From Misgurnus anguillicaudatus (taxonomy: Eukaryota > Chordata > Actinopteri > Cypriniformes > Cobitidae), in NCBI RefSeq assembly GCF_027580225.2, contig NC_073353.2, positions 34,438,501-34,502,500 of the forward strand: a DNA stretch of 64,000 nt, given 5' to 3'. Numbering within the stretch: position 1 is the stretch's first letter; each line of letters begins with the position of its first letter. This document shows positions 1-13,100 of this stretch, piece after piece. A program made the position numbers and the translations under genes. The notes below the pieces were generated by a model. That model was not told the DNA's origin, made no database searches, and saw only the letters and a list, made by a program, of their open reading frames with translations.

Positions 1-179
1 CAAGCAGGCAGTGCCTTTCAGAAATTCCATCCTGCAGGTTGGAGAAGATCGCACTTTGCCATCCGCCTTGAACCATGAGACTTTAATTTCAGGAGTGCCA
101 CTAATCTGGCATTTCAGACAAACTGCATCGCCCACAGTTACATCCATGGGTTCCAAGCTCTCGGTAAAGAAAGGGGGTT
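1..179 (-). CDS. ttn: E72: tandem Ig, cut by the window edge
   Basis: Encodes [20 protein letters not shown] through [20 protein letters not shown], then leaves the window. Corresponds to mammalian EPPYFVTELEPLEAAVGDSV. About 100 nt of the exon should lie beyond position 1. Confidence 0.92.
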
Positions 180-3100
180 CTAAAATCGACAAATATATTC
201 GTCTGAGACACAAAGACAAACAGGCACATTTACATTTAGTCTCTAAGAAACTTATACATCGACAACAAACCTAAAATGGACACTGCAGCATCGCAAGTGT
301 CGTGTCCAGCATCGTTGGAAACCTCACAAGTGTAATTCCCAGCAGTCTCTTTGTCACTGTTTAGACACTCCAGGATGCAAGAGCTCTCAGTTGTTGTGAT
401 GTTATAGTTGTACGAGGAGTAAATCTCCTGGCCGTCTTTATACCATTTCACAAGAATTTTTGGGCTTCCCGCATATGTGCATTCAAGCATTAGCGATTTG
501 CTCATTTCAACAGAGACATTCTTAAGCTTCTTGACGAAGTGCGCAGCCTCTGAATGAAAGAAATTATATACACTGTGAGACATGCAGCTATAACATTGGC
601 AGGACTAAGTTAACATTAACTAAATTAAAACTAACCTTTAACGAACAAGTTCACAGGGCAATTTTCCTTCCCTGCATCATTAATGATCTGGCAAGTGTAC
701 TCGCCAGTGTGAGATTTGTCAATGTTGTAGAGCTCTAGAGTCGCAATATCTCCTTTCAAAGCGATCTCACAAGTTCTACCAGACACAATTTCCGTACTGC
801 CCCTGAACCACTTCAGTTTCATTGGTGTACTTCCTGCGACAGTTGCTTTAAAAGTCACATTTGTACCTGGCAGAGCTTCCACCGGTTGAGGTATGGTCAC
901 AAAAGAAGGAGGTTCTGCAGCAAATATGACAAGGGAAATCTTGTGACGTGAACCGAATAGATTGCCAGTTCCAATTAGGATGAAAAGACAAATCAAATGA
1001 AATAGATCATTTTAAACAAACACTGACCTTTAACATCCAGAGAAGCAGATGTTTCTGCAGACCCCGCACTGTTTACAGCTTTACATTTGAACGTGCCCGA
1101 GTCTGACAGTTTCAAAGTTGCCATTTTCAATGTGCAGGTATTCTCAGCAAATGTAATCTCATAATTTGGTCCACTTTTGAGCTCCTCGTCATTATGGTAC
1201 CAAGAGATGGCGAGTGGTGCAGAACCAGAGGCTTTACAATCCATTTCGATAGTTTTGCCAACTATACTCTGTGTATCCTTCAGTTTTCGTGAGAACGAAG
1301 GTGGGACAATTTTGTCTGTTTCACAAAAAACAAACATTCAACTTTCATATTTATCACATAAAATCTGACGAAATTCTGAAACGTAAAGAAATTATATATG
1401 TGACCCTGGACCACAAAACCAGTCATAAGCCAAAAATCATTAGGATGTTAAGTAAAGATCCTGTTCTATGAAGATATTTTCCTGCCATAAATATATATAA
1501 AAAATTATTCACATTATTTATGTCTTGCTAAAGACTTAATTTGGACAACTTTAAAGGCGATTTTCTCAATATTTCGATTTTTTTTTTTTGCAGCCTCAGA
1601 CTGCACATTTTAAATAGTTGTATCCTGGCCAATTATTGACCAATCCTAGCAAACCACACAATAACGAAAAGCTTATTCATACAACTTTCAGATATGTATA
1701 AATCTTAATAAAAATATGACTGGTTTTGTGTTCCAGGGTCATATACTGTATTTGAAAAAGTTACATTACTAACCATAAACAGTTAGATGCATTTTGCAGC
1801 TATCACTGGCAACTTCATTCTTAACCTCAAAAGTGTATTCCCCAGTATCACTTTTCTCTGTTGTCAAGAACTTAAGACTGGAGATCATTTTTGAGAAGGT
1901 GATTTTGTATTTCCTGTCTGAAGACAGCTCCTCACCATCCTTGTACCATTTTGGTTGGAGCTCTGGAGTTCCAGATACAGTGCACTCAAAGGTGGCGGAG
2001 TCACCGGCTGTAACACTGACTGATTCGGTTTTATCCACAATAGCTGCAGGCTCTAAAAATGTGAAAGTATTATAATGTTAAATTTGGCTCAAATTTACAG
2101 AATGAGGGCAATGATCAGTGACAGAAAATGTTTAATACATTTTTACAAACCTAGGACAGTTAAGGTGGCTGTGCATTCTGCCACACCAGCATCATTTTTG
2201 ATTTGGCAGGTGTATTTGCCAGCAGTGGTAGAGTCAGCTTTAAATACCCTCAGGGTGATTTCATTATTTTCAAACGTAATTTTCCTGTTATCACCATCTC
2301 TGAGAACGTGATCTTTATCCTGAACCCAAGACACTGTCATGGGCTGAGACCCCTTGACCTTAGCCAACAAAACCACCTCCTCACCAGAGATGGCTGTTGT
2401 ACTGGATAATTTCTTCACAAAGGCTGGTGGTTCTGAATGGCAGGAAGATAATAATCAGAAATACACTACACAGGAAACCAAGTCTGTTAATATATCCAAG
2501 ACTTGTGATCTTACTTACCTCTTAGCTTTATTGTGCCCTGGCAGACATCACTTCCTACGTTATTTGATGCCTTGCACTCATATTCCCCTGCATCTGAATC
2601 ATCAAGGCCAAGAATGTGGAGAGTTGAAGAACCTCCCTCAGACACAAACTTATACTTCCTACTTTCCTTTAACTGCACTTTATCTTTAAACCAATTTATG
2701 TCAAAAGGTGCTGAGCCTTTCAGCTCACAGGCGAGACTGGCATCTTTGCCCTTCAGCCCCTCGACCGGTGTTGGTTTTTTGTGGAAAACTGGTGGTTCTA
2801 CAAAAACATTTCAAATCAGGATGAGCAAAAAAACGTAATGTGACTTAATTGGTGAATGAAATATCCATCCACTATCTAACCTTTAACTGTGAATGTAGTG
2901 CTACAACTCTTTGCTCCAGCATCATTATGGGCTTCACAGGTGTAGACTCCATTATCCTCAAAGCTGGAATTGAAAATTTCAAGGATTGCCACTGAGCCAT
3001 CAAAGGCCATTCTCAAGTTGCCGCCATCACTTAGCAGAGCATCATTTTTGTACCAGCTAATTTTCAGAGGAGCTGTGCCAGTTACTTTGCATTCAAGCTG

Positions 3101-6100
3101 AAGTGACTCCCCCATCTTTATGACTTTTGCAGCTGGAAGTTTCTGTACAAACTCTGGAGGTTCTGTAAAACCAAAATATTGATATGTTAGCTTACTGATG
3201 ACACTATAGTTTACAAAAGACGATTATGTATTGCTTTAAGAAGACTAGAGGCAGATGATGGCTAAAAGGAAGCAAAGCATAATAAATAAGCGGTAATGAG
3301 GTAGGATGATGATGAGAAGCAGACGGACAACTCGCATCAGCGCGACAAGAACATGCAATTGGTGAAGCATGTATAGCAAATGATATGGAAGAGCGAGAAG
3401 TACTTAAAGAGATCCAACCTTTTACTAATAAGGTTGTGGTACATTTACAGGTACCAGCATCATTGGTAATTTGGCAAGAGTAAGTTCCGCTGTGCGAAAT
3501 TCCAACGGCAAAAAGATCTAGAAAGCATGAGAGGCCTTCCAGACCAGTGAAACAGGATGGTCCACAGATCAGCTCAGTGTCATCTTTGAACCACTTTACT
3601 GTGAAGGGAGGCGTTCCTTTAAAAGTACTCTTAAAACGAACAGTGGTATTTGGTATGACAGCCTGTGGTTCTGGAACCAGCACAAAGCTTGGTGGTTCTA
3701 AATCATTAATGAAAGAGAAAGACAAATACATTGGTTAAGAAACTGGCACCCACCAGAGATCATTGTGATTATGTGAACAAAATCTACTAATACTAATTTA
3801 GCCCTCTGACCTTTCACCCTCAGTGTACCACTGCATTCACAACTGCCTGCTTTGTTAGTAAGTTTGCAAGTGTAAGTTCCAGTGTCAGCTTTCTCCAAAC
3901 ACTCAATATCCAAAGACACACTGCTTCCATCTTGAAGCAGCTTATGCTTGGTTCTTCCAGAAAGTTTCGTTCCATCCTTTACCCACTCCACAGTAATGGG
4001 GAGCGAGCCTGATATTTTACATCCAATTTGAACATTTGTTCCTAAAATTTCCTCCATCTCCACCAGAGGTTTGATGAAGGATGGGGGAATTATTTGTTCT
4101 GTTTGTAAGACAAAGAAAAGGGAAAATCATAAATACCCTATATATCATGCAATCTTGTACTAATAAATTCCTGTATTAAAAATAAGAACTAACCTAAGAC
4201 ATTTAAGGTCATTTTGCATTGACAGGCACTTATGTGGTTGGAAACCTCAAAGTCATAAGTTCCTTTATCCTCCAATTGGACAGACTGAATTTTAAGTTGG
4301 CTAACGTTCTTGACAAAGCTGAGGCTGTGCTGTCTTGATGGCACCACTTCTTCGCCATCTTTACTCCATTTCACTTTCAGCTCAGGAGAGCCTGTGACTT
4401 TGCACTCAAAACTGACCGGGTCTCCAACAGTGACATTAATCACCTCTGGCTTCTCAATTATCTGAGGAGGCTCTGAAGATTACATAACAAACATTTATGA
4501 TATCAAGTCTTCAGGGTTGAGAGTTACAAAAAAACAGTTGCAAGAAACCAACCTTGCACCAGAAGGGTAGCAAAACACTTCTCTTGTCCTGCCTCATTCA
4601 CAACCTGACAAGTGTATCTTCCACTGTGGATGGACTCACACACAGGGATTCTCAGAGTGGCTATATTGTTCTCGAAAGTCCTCTCAATTTTAGGATCCTC
4701 CATGATCCAGTTTTCATCTTTCTGCCATTGTATGGTCAGAGTTGGTGAACCTCTCACAACACATTTAAACTCAGCCACTTTTCCAAGAACTGTGACAACG
4801 TTCTCAATCCTTTCCACAAATGATGGAGGCTCTGATAGGACATTCAAGAAATGTTTAAGAATGGGAAGAGATAAAAAAAGATAAAAAGCACATAACAAAT
4901 ATTACGCAATACAATGTCAAAGCTAACCTTTGATGCTGAGCGTAGTCTGACTTGAACAACTCCCAACTTCGTTTGCAACAATGCACTGATATTCTCCAAC
5001 ATCTAAAGCACCACATTTTTGCACATCAAGAGTCATTATTGAGCCATTCTTTTGCAAAATGACATGTTTGTGGCTCGATTTAATGTCGTTTGAATCCTTT
5101 TGCCAGGTGACTTCGAAAGGAGCTGTTCCTTTCACACGACATTCAAAATATGCATTGGAGCCATTCACAACCTCAAGAGGACTTAACAACTTTACAAAAG
5201 CTGGTGGCTCTGAAAGAAGAAAAACATGGAATGTAATTATCCATGTTCCAATCATACACCTGTACAACACCTGTAAATTTGACCACGCACTAACCTTTCA
5301 CTCTTAGCTCCATACTACAGCTCTCACTGCCTGCGTCATTACGTGCTTCACAGTAGTAAACCCCACTGTCTTTGATATCGCTGTTGCTTATCTCAAGCCG
5401 TGCCAGAGAATCAATAAAAGTAATTTTATGCTTGTCACTCTGACTTATTTCATTCCCATCTCTGAACCAGTATGTGTCTATTTCTGGAGTGCCTGTAACC
5501 TGGCATTCAAAAACTACTAGTTGACCAGGTTTTACCACTGACATTTTTTCAGGCTTGCGGGTAAATTTGGGAGGTTCTGCAAAAATTAAAACAAAATAAA
5601 TACTTTTAACATTTCAAGTTATGAAAAAAAATTTTTAGGTGAGGCCAAAATTTTGTTAAAATGGCTTAAGTGAAAACCTTTTACGAAGAGTGTTGCTTGG
5701 CAAGCATCTGATCCGACATCATTACTTATTTCACAGACATATTCTCCAGAGTCTGAGGGCTTAGCAAAAAAGAGCTCAAGTGAACTGGATGTGTCTGCTT
5801 TCTGAATTGAACAGTCAATTCCTGATGAGACTTCTTTCTTATTTTTAAACCATTTAATGGTCAGGGGAGGTGTTCCAGACAGGAGCACATTAAACTGCAC
5901 TTTGGATCCAGGTATAACATCTTGTGACTCAGGTCTTTCGATGATTGAAGGAGGTTCTGCATATAAAAGGGTAAAATTTGGTTGTTCTATTTAATCTACA
6001 CCATAGCAATTCAGCAAAACTTTAGATGCCAACTAAGAATTGTTTCTGGATAAACAATCTTATGGAACAACATGGTGAAATCACGTTTCCTGTAGAAATT

Positions 6101-7060
6101 CTTATTCTAGATAAAATGATGAAAGTATGTGCAGAATTAACTCAAAAAATAAAAGAATACTTGCAAACCTTTAACAATCAGCGTTGCTGAACACTGGGCA
6201 GTGCCTGCCTGGTTTTTAGCAATACAGGTATAACTGCCACTGTCTGAGCTATCAAGATGACTAATTTCCAACGACGCTGCATTCTCAAAGAAAATGCATT
6301 TGTGTTTCTCATCAGTCTGTATCTCCTTGTTTTCCTTGAACCAAGTGAGAGTTATAGGAAGAGATCCAGAGACCAGACACTCCAGCTGTGTAAAAGATCC
6401 TTTTATACTTTCCGTTGCCTTCAATTTTCTTGTGAAAGAAGGCTTGATTATTTGATCTGTTGCAGTAAAAGGCAAATAAAGGATTCAAATGTTAATCGAA
6501 TATTTCCTACAGATCAATAAAATAGAAATTCAGCATGCTTTCCCTTAACATACTAACCTAAAACAGTCACAACGGCCTCACATTTGCTGCTTCCAGCATC
6601 ATTTGAAACCTCAAATATATATTCTCCAGCATCACTCCTCTCGGTAGCAAGTAATTTTAATGTGGACTTTGTATCGGTACTCTGTACTTTGTATTTTCTG
6701 CCTGATGTCAACTCCTTTCCATCCTTTAGCCATTTTGCTTTAAGAACTTTGGAACCAGAGTACCTGCACTCAAGAGTTGCAGGATCACCTACTGTGACAC
6801 TAAGAGACTTGGCTTGCTCTGTGATGTTTGCGGGCTCTGCAATTATAGTGAAACATATTATAAGGTCAATTGTTTTTCCAGAATTGATTGACAGGCCTAA
6901 TTTACTCTTAAAAATAAAGATGCGTCACGATGCCGTAGAACATGTGTCTCCAATCCTGCTCCTGGTGAGCTACTGTCCTGCGGATTTTAATTCCAACTAG
7001 GGATGCACCGATATGGAAATTTTGGCCGATACGATAACTCTTTATATTTGGGGAGCGATA

Positions 7061-7129
<69 letters not shown>

Positions 7130-10100
7130 CCGATAAATATTCATATTATTTTCACAATGAAAAACTCCCAGACTGCGGACATCTTGTCTTTGTGCTAGAC
7201 TAGCATACTCTTCTTAAGCCCGCAACACGTGTCATCTTCGTGCTATGTCACAGAAAGCACCAATCAAAACTCCGCATGGCCAGCAATGAGCAAGTGAAGT
7301 AGTTCAACAAACCAAAATAATCCATCATTTATCGGCTTTCATTTATCTGCTTAATTTTGCTATCAGACCGATAACCGATAATATTAAAAATAAGCAGTTA
7401 TCGGCCGATAACGTTATGTCGGCCGATATATCGTGCATCCCTAATTCCAACTCAGCTCCAACACACCTGTCACACTTAAAAACACCTTGGTTAGCTGTTT
7501 CAGCTGTGTTTAATTAGGGTTGGAGGTAAAATCTGAAGGACAGTAGCTCACCAAGAGCGGGGTCGGAGACCCCTGAAAATGAAGAACAATTTTTTGCTAA
7601 ATGGTTCCATAAAAAACTAACATCTGAAGAACATCTGTTTTAAAAATGGTTCTTCAGATTATAAAAAGGTAAGAAAGAAATGGATCTTTAAAGACCCTTT
7701 GACTAAATAGTTATTTAAGGAACTAAAAATAGTTATTCTATTACATCGAAGTAAAGAACCTGTTAGGCACCTTTTTTAAGAGTGTATGGCATAATTCTTT
7801 GAGGTCTGAGATCAAAAAATAAAAATGTGTATTGAAACTATTACAAAACACACCTTTTACCCCCAGTACTGCTGTACATTTCTGACTACCAGCTTCATTC
7901 TGAGCTTGGCAAGTATATTTTCCACCATGTTTTAACTGTACACTAGAAATGTGTACCACTGCGATGAGGTTCTCGAATGATATCTGAACATGCTCAGATT
8001 CTTCAATCTCGTGGTCATCTTTCATCCAAGAGACGGTCATGGGCAATGACCCTTTCAGAACACACTGTAAGGAAATGTCTCCGCCAAGAATGACATCTGT
8101 ATTATCCATCTTCTGCACAAATGATGGTGGCTCTAATTTAAGAATATTAATGTAAGATGTTACTATCACAGTGTTCAAATGCAGCACTGTACCTTCAAGA
8201 AAAACAATGAAATCCAAGATTTTCCTGTTCTTACTAACCTTTCATTGCAATATGAAAATCACATGAGGTCTGCCCTACTTCATTTGCTACAGTGCACTGA
8301 TATTTGCCAGCATCTACAGGTTCAAAGTTCAGAATCTGAAGATTTGCTACATCATTTGTCAGGCTTATGATGTGCCTCCTATCATTTCGAATCTGCTTTG
8401 AGTCTTTGAAACAGGATATCTCGAAGGGAGCTGAGCCTGACAACATTCCTTCCAACACAACATCGGTGCCCTTAACAATTTCTTTGGATTCAAAAGGTTT
8501 CAGAAATGCAGGAGGTTCTATAATAAGAAAAAACTAGTTAGCTCATCAAGTAATGTTAACCAGTAATGTTAAGAAATGTCTTTAACATCCTTGGAAAGTT
8601 GGATGAACTCAAAACAAACCTTTGACTGTAACCAAGCAACTACCTATCGCTGCCAGCTTCACTTGATGCTTGGCAAATAAAATCTCCACCGTCTTCAACA
8701 CAGCAATGGGCAATCTTTAGTGTAGCAACTGAGTCAATGAAGGTCATTTGGTATTTGTCATTTGAACTGATTTCACTCTCATTCTTAAACCATCTAACAA
8801 TGATCTCTGGGCTGCCAGTCACTTTACATTCCAAAGTTGCAAGACTCCCACTTAATACTAGTTTAGTCAAGTCAAGCTTCATCACAAATTTGGGAGGTTC
8901 TAAAAAAGAGAATAAAGATTAAAATTAAGAATAAGATAAATAAAATTATCAAGGAATCACATCCTGAAAAAAAAAAATAATTAAAAAAATCAACAAGAGT
9001 AAGAAACAGCACCTTTTACAAATAAAGTAGCGGTGCATGACACCTTTCCAGCATCATTCGACACCTGGCATGTGTATTGCGCAGAATGAGATGGCTTCAC
9101 AGAATGTAGCTCCATAAAACTTGAGTTGGTTTCTTTCTTGATGAAACAAGTTCCTCCAGTTAACATTTCTTTATCTTCTCTGAACCATTTAATAACAAAA
9201 GGTGCTGTCCCAGTGAAAGCAGCTTTCAGGACAACTGTAGATCCCGGTACAACATCTTGGGATTGAGGTGTTAGGGTGAAGACTGGGGGTTCTAAAGTTT
9301 GTTTAAGAAAATTGAGGAAGAGGTCAGTTTAATAACACAATTTCTTTCAAAATGACTGCAAGTATACTGTAATAAATAATTCAAAGTGTTAACTTAACTT
9401 AACTCTTTCCCCGCCATAGAGAAAACGCTACCCTGCCAATGACAAGTTTTTTCTGGCATTCTGTATTTCCCCTATACCACGTGTCGCTCTTACACTCTAA
9501 AAAAACAAACGGTGCTATATAGCACCAAAACTGTTGCTTTGGATCGTAATCATAGAAGAACCGTTTTTAGTGCCATATAGCACCGGTGAAGCACCAATGA
9601 AGCACCTGTGTAGAACCATATAGGGGCCATATAACACCACTATAGCACCACACATGGTTCTACAAAGCACTATATGGTTCTACACAGGTGCTTCACTGGT
9701 GCTTCACTGGTGCTATATGGCACTAAAAACGGTTCTTCTATGATTACGAGCAAAGAACCACTTTTGGTGCTATATAGCACCGTTTGTTTTTAGAGTGTAC
9801 CCAACTTATAAAACCCCGGAAGAATTGCCTTAAGGCAAAAAGTCCAAACCCTGTGTATATTTTAAGGATCGCTCTAAATCGTATCTCAATCAAAAATCTT
9901 TCACAAAAATTTAATTATCTACGTTTTTTTTATCAAAATTTGTTATATCCTATATTTGAGAGTTGATAAAAAGAGAACCAATAAAGGTAGAATAAAACAT
10001 TTTTTTTTGTTTGAAGGCAGAGGGTCTGTTCTTTAATTTGATATACTGTATGTTTATTTAAAGAAAAATATTTTGTGGAAGGCATTAGACTTTGTGAAAA

Positions 10101-13100
10101 TCATAAAAAAATGCTGGCACTGGCTGGCATGTTTAAAAAAAAACAGGAGGGGAAAGAGGTAAGTAGGCTATATCACTCTAAAATATGAGCTACAGCAAAT
10201 TTGCTAACCTTTAACAGAAACAGTTCCACTTGTTTCACTGTGTCCTGCAGGATTAGTTGCATGGCATGTGAAAACCCCAGCATCTGATGTCTCTAAATCA
10301 GCTATTTTCAGTACAGCAGTGCTTTCATGCTGTTCAATTTGATATTTTGTTCCAGTTGTAATTTCTTTGCCCTCTTTGAACCAAGATATTCTTATGGGCT
10401 GGGATCCTGACACCTTGCATTCCATCAGAATACTGCCCCCAACATTACCATCTACCTTTTTAAGAGCTTTTGTAAAAGTTGGAGGAATGATTTTATCTGC
10501 TCAAAAGAAGTAAAATTTTTGTTAAAAAAAACACATTGAAGACATTCAAAACTCAACTGTTGCATAAAATCGTGGACACAATAGATTTTCAAGTAAAAGA
10601 GAAAGAAAGAAGAATAAGACTAACCAAGAATACTGATCGAGCAAGAGCATTGCTCCTTTCCAACACGATTTGAAACTTCAACTTTGTATTCAGAACTATC
10701 TCCCCTCTCTGCCGAGAGAATTTTGAACACTGCTACATTGTCTTTAAAGGAGATTTTGTATTTTCGGCTCCCTGTAACCTCTTTGCCATCTTTAAACCAT
10801 TTTACTTTGAGATCTGGACTTCCTGAAACTGTGCACGCCAGAGTCGCAGTGTCCCCTGCGGTTACGCTGATGGATGGTGGTTTCTCAACAAACCTAGCTG
10901 GTTCTTTTGACAGAAAGTACATACATACATTAACAAATAATACTAATACAGTGCTAAATTAATAAAAATTCTGAGATATTGTGATTAACTTAAGATTTTA
11001 TTCTAACCTTGAACTAATATGGTGGCCTCGCATTTCTGTTTTCCAGCCTCATTTTCAGCTTGACAAGTATATTTTCCACCATGATTTATGGCAACATTTG
11101 CTATTGCCAAAATAACAATGTTGTTTTCAAAAGATGTGGTTATATTAGGATCATCATTTCTAAGTAGCTCAGAGTCTTTGAACCATTGAACTGCAATGGG
11201 CGCAGAACCCTTAAGAGATCCCTGCAGTTTTACACCGCTGCCCAAAACTGCAGTTGTGTTCTCAATTTTCTTTACAAAAGATGGTGGGTCTGCATAAAAG
11301 AGAGCATATTTGAACATTTATATGAAGTAAACATTGACCTAAAAATAATATTTTGTTAGACCAGCAGTCTTCAACAAGAGGTCCACCAAACTAAAAACTA
11401 AAATTCAGCTTGATATCTCTCCAAAAGTATGGAGCGGTTTCACGGACAGGGTTTAGATTAATCCAATCTTAGGGCTTAGTTATGTTAGGAAATGTAAATA
11501 GTTTTTACAAACAATTCTTAAAAACAAATTAATAATAATACTGGTGTGTATCTTGAGACAAAACAATAGCAGTGATATATGTTAGGTATGTCAGGTCAGG
11601 TTAAGGAGTTTTTAAACTAAGGCAGCTCTAACATGCAGTTTAGTCTGGGACTAAGATAATCCCTGTCCGGGTAACCACCCCTAAATGTATTAAGTTAAAG
11701 TGCAATATGTATATGACAATGTTTATCCATGACCCTACATCAATAATGTAACGTGGCACTCATTAAAATGTACCTTATAAATATAGACTTAAAATGCAAG
11801 AAAATTTGTGGTTCCTAAATGTGGACCCCTGGTTTAGACTATTAATATGAATTGTACCAACCTTTCAGTTTCACTACTGCTTTTGTAGTAATTTTACCAA
11901 CATCATTGGAAATGCTGCACTGGTAGTCTCCAACATCAGCAGTTTCAAATGATTTGATTTCCAAATATGTAACTGTGTCCTTTGATACAATATTGTACTT
12001 CTTATCATTGGATACTGGATTTTTACTCTTAAACCAGGTCACTTCAAATGGAGCAGTTCCTGTAACTTCACATTCAAGCAGGGCTGTGCACCCCTTGACA
12101 ACCTCCACCATATGCAATTCCTTTTTAAAGGCAGGAGGTTCTAAGAATGGAGCAATAAGATTTAGGATCACTTAAATAATACAAGAACAATAAAGTAAGA
12201 AGCAAGAACCATGTGCATGAGCATTACCTTTTACAGTTACTTGACTGCTACAGCTTTCACAGCCAGCCTCATTCATCACTTCACAAGTGTAATTTCCACT
12301 ATCAGACTCAGACAAGTTAGTAATTTCAAGAGTGGCTTGACCATTTTTAAAAGTGATTTTGTGTTTTTCAGAAGAACTAAGTGGCTTGTCATTCAAAAAC
12401 CAAGTCACATGGAGTTCAGGTGACCCTTTAACAGTACATGAAAGACGTGCTAAGATTCCTTGCTTCCATAAGATCTTAGGCTCCAACTTTTTAACAAACG
12501 CTGGGGGTTCTAAAAATAAAAATGTAAAGTAAGATAAATAGATTTTTAAAAGAAAAAGATAACTGAAAGAGACAAAAGACAAGTAAAAAAGCACAGAAAA
12601 GATGATAATAATCAAGTTGCAGTACTTCTTTGCAAAGAGGCATGAATTGATTGTTAAGCTTTGTCAACTCTGTCAAAGCAATGCAAACACACAAATCATA
12701 CAGTCTTACCTTGCACTGTTACAACAGAAGAGCAACTGCTGCTTCCTGCATCATTTGCAGCAGTACAGGTATATTCACCCGTGTCTTTCAGTTTGGCCTT
12801 TGGAATTTCAAGACTAGCAACTTTTTCCTCAAAAGATAGTTTACAATCCATTGTATTATGGAGTTTTTTGCCCTCCCTCATCCAGACGACAGTCACACCT
12901 GTATCTTCGTCTACTTGACACTCAAGGCGTAGTGGGTTTCCCACAGCAAAAGTGGTCGACTTAAAACTCTTCACAAAGCTGGGTTTGTCTACAACCCAAA
13001 GTTCAGTGTAGCACGTAGCTGTGCCCACACTGTTGGTGGCTTTGCAAAGGTATGTTCCCTGATCGCTCTGCTGTAGATTCAAGATTTCAAGACAATACTT

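Larger units (their letters stand above)
6936..7560. repeat. Older dispersed repeat interrupted by the hAT element
   Basis: The flanks 6936-6997 (CCAATCCTGCTCCTGGTGAG, CTGTCCTGCGGATTTTAATT) and 7444-7560 (CCAACACACCTG, TTAGCTGTTTCAGCTGTGTT, GGACAGTAGCTC) belong together as one known-looking fish repeat split by the insertion. The outer ends are approximate. Confidence 0.6.

Noticed and set aside
6908..7198. Both-strand frames encoding (IY)n
   Set aside because: Translation of a TA microsatellite inside a transposon.
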